Of a DNA stretch of 6,843 bases, positions 1 through 6,173 are shown one piece after another; positions within the stretch are counted from its first letter, which is position 1; each line of letters starts with the position of its first letter. The stretch comes from an uncultured Myxococcales bacterium (lineage in GTDB: Bacteria; Myxococcota_A; UBA9042). Below the pieces are notes generated by a model, which was given only the letters and a program-made list of their open reading frames with translations, had not been told where the DNA came from and did not search any database. Location of the stretch: NCBI GenBank assembly GCA_937915965.1, contig CALGHC010000207.1, positions 1 through 6,843 of the forward strand. The letters are read 5' to 3'. A program made the position numbers and the translations under genes.

Positions 1-1391
1 AGATCGAGCGCCGGGTCGAGCAAGGCATCTACTTCACCGACCACACCATGATCCGTGGCGGCTCGATGCAGCAGGCCAACGGGGGCTTCCTCGTCGTCCA
101 CGCAGCGGACCTGCTGACGGCGCCGGGCGTGTGGGATGCGTTGAAATCGTCGATTCGAAACGGCGAGGTACCGATCGTCGATCTGGGTGAGACGGCCGGC
201 CTGCTGCCGACCAGCGGCCTGAAGCCCGAGCCGATCCCGCTCGACGTCAAGCTGGTCCTCATCGGCACCCACGGCCTCTTCCACATGCTCTACGAGGCGG
301 ACGAAGATTTCCGCAAGATGTTCCACATTCGCGCAGACTTCGACCAGGAGATCCGCCGCACCAGCGAGTCAGTTCACAGCTACGTACGCTTCATCGCGAC
401 CGCCGCACGCAACAACGGCTGCCGGCCGATCGACCGTGGCGGTGTGTCAGCGGTGATCGAGGAGGGGTCGCGCCTGGTCGGCTCGCAGCGCAAGCTCACC
501 CTGCGCTTCAACGAGATCTCGTCGGTGCTGGTCGAGGCCAACTTCCACGCCGAGCGCGATGGCGACGAGTTGATCGGCGCCGCCCACGTCGCGCGCGCGC
601 TGGCGGACCGCAACGTGCGCTCGGGCCTGCTCGCGGACAAGATGCACCAGGACATGCTCGACGGCATGGTCCTGCTCGAAGCGAGCGGGTCGCGGGTCGG
701 CGTCATCAATGGCATGGCGGTGCTGCAGTCCGCCGATCACGAGTTCGGTCGACCATTCCGGATCACCGCGCGCTGCTTCGCGGGCCAGGCGGGCATCGTC
801 AACATCGAACACGAGGCCCAGCTCTCCGGCGAGATCCACGACAAGGGTGTGCAGATCACCGCCGGCTTCCTCGGCGAGAACTTCGCCTCGCGCCGGCCGC
901 TGGCGTTGACCGCGACCGTCACGTTCGAGCAGAGCTACGGCCTGATCGATGGCGACAGCGCCTCAAGCACCTGGCTCTACGCGATCCTGTCGCACCTCGC
1001 CGACGTGCCGATCAGCCAGGGAATCGGCGTCACCGGCAGCGTCAATCAGATCGGCGAGATCCAGCCGGTCGGCGGGCTCAACGAGAAGATCGAGGGCTTC
1101 TTCCGCTTCTGCCAGGCCAAGGGACTCGACGGTAGCCAAGGGGTGCTGATTCCCGACCGCAACATCGCGAATCTGATGTTGTCCGCCGAGGTTCGCGAGG
1201 CGATCGAGGCCGACCAGTTCCACGTGTGGCCGGTCGGTTCGATCGCGGATGGGATCGCCATCCTCACGGGCGTGGTCGCTGGGGCGCTCCAGCCCGATGG
1301 CACCTTCCCCGAGGGGTCACTGATGCGACGCGTCGCCGACCGCCTCGACGAGCTACGCGCCTACGCCGACACAGGCGGTAGCCGCAGCTAG
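1..1391 (+). CDS. Lon-like ATP-dependent protease (AAA_32/Lon_C type), C-terminal part, 5' truncated
   Basis: The frame is open from position 3 to the TAG at 1389-1391, giving 462 visible residues; the true start lies upstream. Visible residues 1-100 are the end of an AAA+ module, with a Walker B-like strand (GGFLVVHAADLL) and the family segment DEDFRKMFHIRADFD. The rest includes a helical lid and a complete Lon-type (S16) protease domain. The catalytic Ser is in GDSAS (codon 957-959) and the Lys in GGLNEKIEGFF (codon 1086-1088), 43 residues apart as in E. coli Lon (Ser679/Lys722). TGSVNQIGEIQPVGG between them is characteristic of the LonB/LonH-like branch rather than housekeeping Lon. Such enzymes are expected to degrade unfolded or regulatory proteins in the cytoplasm using ATP. 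From typical family length I infer that roughly 300-350 residues, including the Walker A loop, are missing. The Walker B Asp position appears to be His (see findings). Its substrate cannot be told from the sequence. Confidence 0.93.
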   Translation, partial: IERRVEQGIYFTDHTMIRGGSMQQANGGFLVVHAADLLTAPGVWDALKSSIRNGEVPIVDLGETAGLLPTSGLKPEPIPLDVKLVLIGTHGLFHMLYEADEDFRKMFHIRADFDQEIRRTSESVHSYVRFIATAARNNGCRPIDRGGVSAVIEEGSRLVGSQRKLTLRFNEISSVLVEANFHAERDGDELIGAAHVARALADRNVRSGLLADKMHQDMLDGMVLLEASGSRVGVINGMAVLQSADHEFGRPFRITARCFAGQAGIVNIEHEAQLSGEIHDKGVQITAGFLGENFASRRPLALTATVTFEQSYGLIDGDSASSTWLYAILSHLADVPISQGIGVTGSVNQIGEIQPVGGLNEKIEGFFRFCQAKGLDGSQGVLIPDRNIANLMLSAEVREAIEADQFHVWPVGSIADGIAILTGVVAGALQPDGTFPEGSLMRRVADRLDELRAYADTGGSRS

Positions 1392-1439
1392 GGGCGACAG
1401 CGAGACGCAGACAGACCTGCAGTGCTTGCCGGCGGCTAC
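1378..1439. repeat. 8-bp inverted repeat spanning two convergent stop codons
   Basis: GTAGCCGC at 1378-1385 is perfectly complementary to GCGGCTAC at 1432-1439, with 46 bases between. The left arm lies in the last codons of the Lon-like gene. The right arm contains the stop codon of the opposing gene. Transcripts from either side could fold it, so it could serve as a shared 3' structure. The loop is long and there is no T-tract, so a classical intrinsic terminator is not shown. Confidence 0.25.
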
Positions 1440-3190
1440 GACCGAGCGCGGCGCCGCGCCACCACCAAGGCGAGCCCCGCAAGCGCGATCAACCAGAACA
1501 TGCGGGTGGTGGAGCTACCGCCACCGCCGCTGGACTGCGCGCTGCAGCCGGGATCGGCGCCCATTGTGGTGCATCCAGCCTCGTCGGTGACCCCATCGCA
1601 GTCGTCATCGAGGCCGTTGCCGCAGGTCTCTCCGGAGGCGGGCGTGGCCGGCACGACGTTGCACGCCGAGTTGCGTCGATCCACGCTGCAGACCCTTTTG
1701 CCGGTGACCTGACAGACGCCGACACCAACGGCGCACTGCTCTCCAATGCCAAAGCCGTCGTCGGTCTCGCCATCACAGTCGTTGTCGATCGCGTCGCCGC
1801 AGAGCTCGTCGCTCGGTTCGCCGGCGACACCGCTGCAGACGACGGCACCGGCGCTGCCGCAGAACAGGACGCCTTGCCCCGAACAGGCGCCGGTGCCGGT
1901 CGTGCACGCGGTCTGCAGTCCCAGGTCCTCGTCCGTCTTTCCGTCGCAGTCGTTGTCGAGGCCATCGCAGAGGGTCTCGGTTGCCTGCCATGCCAACGGC
2001 AGCTGACACCAGGGGCCATCGACGCCATGGCAGACGGCGACCGCCTCGGTGCACACACCCGCCTTGCCGCAGTCGATGTCGAGCAGGCCAATGGCTTCGT
2101 CGGTCTCGCCATCGCAGTCGTCGTCCGCGCCGTTGCAGATCTCGGCAGGTTCAGCGCCGCACTTGCCGCACGCGTTGAGCAGACCCTCGTCGGTCTGACC
2201 GTCGCAGTCGTTGTCGAAGCCGTCGCAGAGGGTCTCGTTGACGCTCTCGTAGCCGAAGGGATAGCTGCACACGAAGCCATCCTTGCTGTCGCATTGGGCG
2301 ACTGGTGAGCCATCGGGAAGCGGCCCCTGGCAGATTCCATCGCTCTGGCAGGTCCCCACCGGCGCGACGATGTCTTCGTCGGTCTCGCCGTCGCAGTCCT
2401 CGTCAACGCCGTTGCACTGCTCGACAGCGCCGGGGTGGACGCTGGCGGCGCTGTCGTTGCAGTCGCCTTCGTCCGGGCCGTAGCCGTCCTTGTCGAGATC
2501 GCACCAGAAGTTGGCCTTGCCGGGACTCGGTCCAGGCGCGCTGACGCCGTCGCCGGCGACGCACCACAGCGCGCTGTCGTCGTTGGCGCACGCGGTGGTG
2601 TGGGCCGGGTCCAGGGCCGTCGTCGGCCACGGGGCGTCGACGGGCAACCCCGGGATGATCTTGCACAGATCGTACTCGGCGGTGTCGACCGTGCCACCGG
2701 GTCCCTGGATATGAAGCGTGCCGGCGCAGGGCAGGACGAAGGTGGGCCCCAGGTCGATCATCTTCGAGGCGAGATAGGGATCGCCCGGCTTGCCCTGGCC
2801 GGGCGGCAGGTGACCGACCAGCAGCACCTCTCCCGCCGGCAGGTTCGGCACCTTCTTGCCGAGCTCGAAGCCGACGAGCGGCACCTTGTCGTCGCCGGGT
2901 AGACCCACCGACAGGTAGACGCCGGCGAGGCTGAGCGCCACGGCGCTGGGGTTGAGGATCTCGACCCAGCGGCTCTCGTTGGCGACGCCGACCTTCAGCT
3001 CGGTCACGACCAACGTCCACGTCGGCGGCGGACAACCGCCGACCGGGGTCGGCGCACCGGCCCACAGTGGGCCGGACGCCAGCAACGAGGCGATGGCCGT
3101 CAGAGCTGCGACAAGCCGACGCACCGAGGCGCGCCGAGCGGTGCCGCTGGAGGGCTGGAGACAAGCGGAACTGGGATGCGGGAGGCTCAT
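1436..3190 (-). CDS. Exported surface protein: lamin-tail-like domain, MopE-type Cys/Asp repeats, MYXO-CTERM-like anchor
   Basis: This is a 584-residue protein. Residues 1-44 look like a Sec signal peptide: RRASVRR, then the hydrophobic core LVAALTAIASLLASG, with likely cleavage after PLWA. Residues 57-175 resemble a lamin-tail (LTD) beta-sandwich (ELKVGVANESRWVEILNPS). Residues 230-272 form a full MopE-type unit, and five more CxGxDxDCDGxTDE-like cores follow up to residue 537. The C-terminus has Cys549, a Ser/Gly linker, a membrane segment (FWLIALAGLALVVA) and RRRARS, as in MYXO-CTERM proteins sorted to the cell surface. Metal or calcium binding is inferred from the Asp-rich cores; the biological role is unknown. 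The ATG at 3188-3190 was chosen because it gives a coherent signal peptide. Its ribosome site is poor (GGTGG one base before the ATG), so the start is less certain than the rest. The reading frame stays open upstream to 4984, but there it runs antisense to polA and is not credible coding sequence. The gene is divergent from polA. Confidence 0.88.
   Translation of the reverse strand: MSLPHPSSACLQPSSGTARRASVRRLVAALTAIASLLASGPLWAGAPTPVGGCPPPTWTLVVTELKVGVANESRWVEILNPSAVALSLAGVYLSVGLPGDDKVPLVGFELGKKVPNLPAGEVLLVGHLPPGQGKPGDPYLASKMIDLGPTFVLPCAGTLHIQGPGGTVDTAEYDLCKIIPGLPVDAPWPTTALDPAHTTACANDDSALWCVAGDGVSAPGPSPGKANFWCDLDKDGYGPDEGDCNDSAASVHPGAVEQCNGVDEDCDGETDEDIVAPVGTCQSDGICQGPLPDGSPVAQCDSKDGFVCSYPFGYESVNETLCDGFDNDCDGQTDEGLLNACGKCGAEPAEICNGADDDCDGETDEAIGLLDIDCGKAGVCTEAVAVCHGVDGPWCQLPLAWQATETLCDGLDNDCDGKTDEDLGLQTACTTGTGACSGQGVLFCGSAGAVVCSGVAGEPSDELCGDAIDNDCDGETDDGFGIGEQCAVGVGVCQVTGKRVCSVDRRNSACNVVPATPASGETCGNGLDDDCDGVTDEAGCTTMGADPGCSAQSSGGGGSSTTRMFWLIALAGLALVVARRRARS
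1439..1546 (-). other. MYXO-CTERM-like C-terminal sorting signal
   Basis: This stretch encodes residues 549-584: a Cys directly after Pro-Gly, then AQSSGGGGSSTTR, a hydrophobic segment of about 14 residues and the basic end RRRARS. Tripartite tails with an N-terminal Cys are known in myxobacteria as MYXO-CTERM signals, processed at the Cys by a rhombosortase/myxosortase-type protease. Membership is judged by eye, and the processing enzyme is not in this window. Confidence 0.75.
1580..2503 (-). repeat. Array of six MopE-type Cys/Asp-rich repeats (protein level)
   Basis: The array starts with a full unit, residues 230-272 (CDLDKDGYGPDEGDCNDS through CNGVDEDCDGETDE). Cores begin at residues 259, 322, 352, 408, 464 and 523. 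The first four follow C(N/D)GxDxDCDGxTDE; the last two have one extra residue after the first Cys. Start-to-start spacings are 63, 30, 56, 56 and 59 residues. Most linkers carry extra cysteines in a loose G-x-C...C...C pattern; the linker between cores 2 and 3 is short. The DxDxDG pattern resembles calcium-binding loops, while the namesake MopE of Methylococcus capsulatus binds copper. The DNA shows matching imperfect repeats, for example around 1757-1801, 1928-1969 and 2186-2227. Confidence 0.88.
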
Positions 3191-3200
3191 GCCACCGAAC

Positions 3201-3229
3201 AGTGTATTCGCCACCGCGGCGCATGCCAG
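3201..3229 (-). promoter_or_regulatory. Candidate sigma-70-like promoter for the surface-protein gene
   Basis: On the minus strand CTGGCA (3224-3229) and TACACT (3201-3206) are 17 bp apart. Each matches four of six bases of the -35 and -10 consensus. The site lies in the least GC-rich part of the intergenic region. If used, transcription would start only a few bases before the ATG at 3190, giving a nearly leaderless mRNA, which would fit the lack of a good ribosome site. This is a weak match found by eye. Confidence 0.25.
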
Positions 3230-3313
3230 TTTCGAGCGATCTGGCTGCGCCTCGTCCGCAGGCGAACGCCGCCGGGAGGTCGACACCGCCGGTCCGCTCG
3301 GCGACGATGAGCC

Positions 3314-3341
3314 GGCCGCTGCGCGTACGTGCCCAGCGGCC
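3314..3341. repeat. 8-bp perfect inverted repeat in the polA leader
   Basis: GGCCGCTG (3314-3321) and CAGCGGCC (3334-3341) are exact complements around a 12-base loop. Two further pairs form beyond a single mismatch (3311-3312 with 3343-3344). The stem ends within ten bases of the polA ribosome site at 3350. It could be an operator-like dyad or an mRNA hairpin that affects translation. Function is inference only. Confidence 0.3.
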
Positions 3342-3349
3342 TGCCCCAT

Positions 3350-3353
3350 GGAG
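3350..3353 (+). promoter_or_regulatory. Ribosome binding site that fixes the polA start
   Basis: GGAG lies five bases before the ATG at 3359. This supports the ATG over the in-frame GTG at 3329, which has no Shine-Dalgarno sequence and falls within the loop of the upstream inverted repeat. Starting at 3359 also gives MSKRLYLIDGNNYLFRAFF, the usual beginning of bacterial PolA. Confidence 0.7.
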
Positions 3354-3358
3354 CCCCG

Positions 3359-6055
3359 ATGTCCAAGCGCCTCTACCTCATCGACGGCAACAACTACCTC
3401 TTCCGCGCGTTCTTCGCGATCCGCGGGCTGAGCCGGAGCGATGGCCTGCCGACCAACGCGGTCTATGGCTTCACCGCGATGCTGATCAAGCTGTTGCGCG
3501 ACGAGAAGCCCGACTACCTCGCGGTGACCTTCGACGCCTCCTCGCACACCTTCCGCAACGATCTCTACCCCGCGTACAAGGCGCAGCGACCGCCCATGCC
3601 CGAAGATCTGGTGCCGCAGCTGCCGATCGTGCGCGAGGTCGTGCGGGCGTTCCAGATCCCGGTCGTCGAGCAGATCGGCTGGGAGGCGGACGACCTGATC
3701 GCCTCTCTGACGACCCGAGCGAGGGCGGCGGGCATGGAGACCACCCTGGTGAGCTCCGACAAGGATCTCTACCAGCTCGTCGGGCCGGGCTGTACGCTGC
3801 TCGACACGATGAAAGGCGTGCGCTTTGGGCCCGACGAAGTGCGCACCAAGATGGGGGTCGGACCCGATCAGATCGTCGACCTGCTGGCGTTGATGGGCGA
3901 CAGCGTCGACAACATCCCAGGCGTGCCGGGCATCGGCGCGAAGACCGCGGCCGCTCTGCTGTGCGCCCACGGCAGCCTCGACGGGGTCTATGCCAGCATC
4001 GCGACCGACACGCGCACCATCAAGGGCAAGCGCCGCGAGATGCTCATCGCCCACGAGGGCGATGCGCGGATGAGCCAGACCCTCGCCACCGTCCGCCGCG
4101 ACGTGCCAGTGCGTTTTGAGATCGAAGAGTTGGCTGTCGCAGAACCCGACCCGGCGATCCTCGGCGAGCTCTTCGGTCGGCTGGAGTTCCGCACCTGGCA
4201 CAACGAGTACAGCAAGGCCGTCGAGAAGGAGGCGCCACGCTCCAACCTGAGCCGTGACGGCTACATGATCGTCACCGACGCGCTCGGACTCGCGGCCCTG
4301 CGCACGGCGCTGCGACGGGCCAAACGAATCGCGTTCGATACCGAGACCACCGGCCTCGACACGATCTCGGCCGAGCTGGTCGGCCTGAGCTTCGCCGTCG
4401 ACGAGGCACGCGCCTGGTACGTGCCCGTCGGCCACCGCGGCGAGGGGGCGGCGCAACAGCTCGCGAAAGCCGAGGTGATCGCGGTGCTGCGCGACGTACT
4501 TGAGGACCCGACCCGACCCAAGGCGGCGCAGAACGCGAAGTTCGATCTGCAGATCCTCCATCAGGCCGGCGTCGACGTCCAGGGGTTGGACTTCGACCCG
4601 ATGTTGGCGAGCTGGCTGCTCGACCCGGGCGCGCGCAGCCACGGCCTCGACGCGCTGGCCGAGAGGTGGCTTGGTCACCGCAACATCCACTTCAGCGAGG
4701 TCACAGCCGACCTGGGCGATGACGCCAACTTCAGCGACGTGCCGTTGCTGGCAGCGCGCGACTACGCCTGCGAGGACGCCCAGGTCGCCTGGGTGCTCTG
4801 CGCGCGCCTCGAGGCCGAGCTCGAAGCACAGGGCCTCGCCGGCTTGCTGCGGGACCTCGAGCTGCCCCTGGTCGCGGCCCTCGCCGAGATGGAGCTGGCC
4901 GGGGTGCGAGTCGACGCGGAGCTGCTCGGCAGGCTGTCGGCCGACCTCGGCGAGCGCGCCGGGCTCCTCGAAGCCCGCTGCCACGAGGTCGCCGGGACCG
5001 AGTTCGCCGTCGGTTCGCCCAAACAGCTGGGCGAGGTGCTCTTTGATCGGCTCGGTCTGGCCTCAAAGAAACGCACGAAGACAGGCCGCTCCACCGACAG
5101 CTCGGTTCTCGAAGACCTCGCGACCGAGCACGAGCTGCCGCAGCTGGTCCTCGACTGGCGCAGCGTGACCAAGCTCAAGTCGACCTACACCGACGTGCTG
5201 CCGACCCTGATCCACCCGGTCACAGGGCGCATCCACGGCACCTTCCATCAGACCGGCACGGCGACCGGGCGGCTGTCCTCGAGCGATCCGAACCTGCAGA
5301 ACATCCCCGTGCGAAGCGACGACGGCAGGCGAATCCGCGAGGCCTTTGTCGCCGCCCCGGGGCACCTGCTGCTGGCGGCCGACTACAGCCAGATCGATCT
5401 GCGCGTCCTCGCCCACCTCTGCGGCGACGCCCAGATGGTCCAGGCGTTCGTCGATCGCGCCGACATCCACGCGCGCACCGCCGCCTTGCTCTTCAACGTC
5501 GACGAGGCGGACGTCAGCCGCGACCAGCGCGGAGTCGCCAAGACCGTCAACTTCGGCATCCTCTACGGTATGAGCGCCCACCGCCTTGGCCGCGAGCAGG
5601 GCATGACCCACAAAGAAGCCCAAGCGCTGATCGATCGGTACTTCGCCCGGTACCCGGCCATCGAAGCGTGGAAGGAGCAGACCCTGGCCGACGGCCGCAA
5701 AGAGGGAGTCGTCCGCACGCTGATGGGTCGCATCCGCCGCGTCCCCGACCTCAACGCGTCCAGCCACATGGCCCGCGCCGCTGCCGAGCGGATCGCCGTC
5801 AACACGCCGGTTCAGGGCGGCTCCGCCGACATCATCAAGGTGGCGATGGCGCGCATTCGCGACCGGCTACGCGACAGCGAGCTGGCGGCGCGGATGATCC
5901 TGCAGGTGCATGACGAGCTGGTCTTCGAGGTAGCTGAGGCCGACGTCGAGGGCCTGCGGGCGCTGGTTCTGACCGAGATGGAGGGTGCTGCCTCGCTGCG
6001 GGTGCCGCTGGTGGTGTCGGCCTCGGCTGCGCGCGACTGGCTGGGCGCGCATTGA
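3359..6055 (+). CDS. polA: DNA polymerase I (5'-nuclease, 3'-5' exonuclease and polymerase)
   Basis: This 898-residue protein matches the usual PolA length. It removes RNA primers, fills Okazaki gaps and does repair synthesis. The 5'-nuclease domain (about 1-290) shows LIDGNNYLFRAFF, FDASSHTFR, GWEADD, SSDKDLYQL and GDSVDNIPGVPGIGAKTA. The 3'-5' exonuclease (about 300-490) keeps Asp327/Glu329 in FDTETTGLD, Asn392/Asp396 in QNAKFD, and Tyr469/Asp473 in YACED, so proofreading is probably active; many PolA homologues have lost these residues. The polymerase domain has TGRLSSSDPNLQNIPVR (Arg638), motif A ADYSQIDLR with catalytic Asp675, motif B with Lys728, Phe732 and Tyr736, and motif C QVHDELVFEV with Asp852. 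In the polymerase domain these sit 30 residues before the E. coli numbers. Asp680 replaces the usual Glu (E. coli Glu710) in motif A. The gene stands alone: divergent from the surface-protein gene and convergent with the PilZ-like gene. No strong promoter could be picked out upstream. Confidence 0.98.
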   Translation: MSKRLYLIDGNNYLFRAFFAIRGLSRSDGLPTNAVYGFTAMLIKLLRDEKPDYLAVTFDASSHTFRNDLYPAYKAQRPPMPEDLVPQLPIVREVVRAFQIPVVEQIGWEADDLIASLTTRARAAGMETTLVSSDKDLYQLVGPGCTLLDTMKGVRFGPDEVRTKMGVGPDQIVDLLALMGDSVDNIPGVPGIGAKTAAALLCAHGSLDGVYASIATDTRTIKGKRREMLIAHEGDARMSQTLATVRRDVPVRFEIEELAVAEPDPAILGELFGRLEFRTWHNEYSKAVEKEAPRSNLSRDGYMIVTDALGLAALRTALRRAKRIAFDTETTGLDTISAELVGLSFAVDEARAWYVPVGHRGEGAAQQLAKAEVIAVLRDVLEDPTRPKAAQNAKFDLQILHQAGVDVQGLDFDPMLASWLLDPGARSHGLDALAERWLGHRNIHFSEVTADLGDDANFSDVPLLAARDYACEDAQVAWVLCARLEAELEAQGLAGLLRDLELPLVAALAEMELAGVRVDAELLGRLSADLGERAGLLEARCHEVAGTEFAVGSPKQLGEVLFDRLGLASKKRTKTGRSTDSSVLEDLATEHELPQLVLDWRSVTKLKSTYTDVLPTLIHPVTGRIHGTFHQTGTATGRLSSSDPNLQNIPVRSDDGRRIREAFVAAPGHLLLAADYSQIDLRVLAHLCGDAQMVQAFVDRADIHARTAALLFNVDEADVSRDQRGVAKTVNFGILYGMSAHRLGREQGMTHKEAQALIDRYFARYPAIEAWKEQTLADGRKEGVVRTLMGRIRRVPDLNASSHMARAAAERIAVNTPVQGGSADIIKVAMARIRDRLRDSELAARMILQVHDELVFEVAEADVEGLRALVLTEMEGAASLRVPLVVSASAARDWLGAH

Positions 6056-6173
6056 CCAGCCCGGTGAGACGCGCACGGCAGACCGCCGGCGAAACGCGTG
6101 CGGCGGACCTGAAGACGCGGGGCTGGCGGTCGAGGACCAAACGGACCGCAAAGGGCGGGCCGCGGCTCGCCGA
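6056..6173. other. Convergent intergenic gap with two weak dyads
   Basis: This 118-bp gap lies between the 3' ends of polA and the PilZ-like gene and holds no gene. It contains CCGCCG (6083-6088) paired with CGGCGG (6101-6106), and GCGGTC (6126-6131) paired with GACCGC (6144-6149). Each is a 6-bp stem with a 12-base loop. No T-tract follows either one on either strand, so they are at best candidate transcript-end structures. In DNA this GC-rich, chance dyads are common. Confidence 0.2.

Noticed and set aside
1580..2416. Regularly spaced DNA repeats as a possible CRISPR array
   Set aside because: The repeats are imperfect, unevenly spaced and fully explained as coding for CxGxDxDCDGxTDE-like cores in one frame.
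1422..2902. Several plus-strand open frames opposite the surface-protein gene
   Set aside because: They are mirror images of the repeated DNA of the MopE cores and have Val/Ala-rich, motif-free translations.
3329..3358. GTG at 3329 as the polA start
   Set aside because: It has no ribosome site and adds ten residues not typical of PolA; the ATG at 3359 has GGAG five bases upstream.
3067..4119. 350-residue plus-strand open frame overlapping the start of polA
   Set aside because: Arg/Pro/Ala-rich shadow in another frame of polA, with no recognisable domain; it also crosses the divergent intergenic region.
3191..4984. Upstream extension of the minus-strand surface-protein frame across polA
   Set aside because: The frame stays open only because polA codons are GC-rich with a G/C third base. 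The antisense translation has no family-like motifs, and a credible ATG plus signal peptide occurs at 3190.
5063..5767. Minus-strand open frame inside the polymerase domain of polA
   Set aside because: It is antisense to the most conserved part of polA and its translation has no family-like features.
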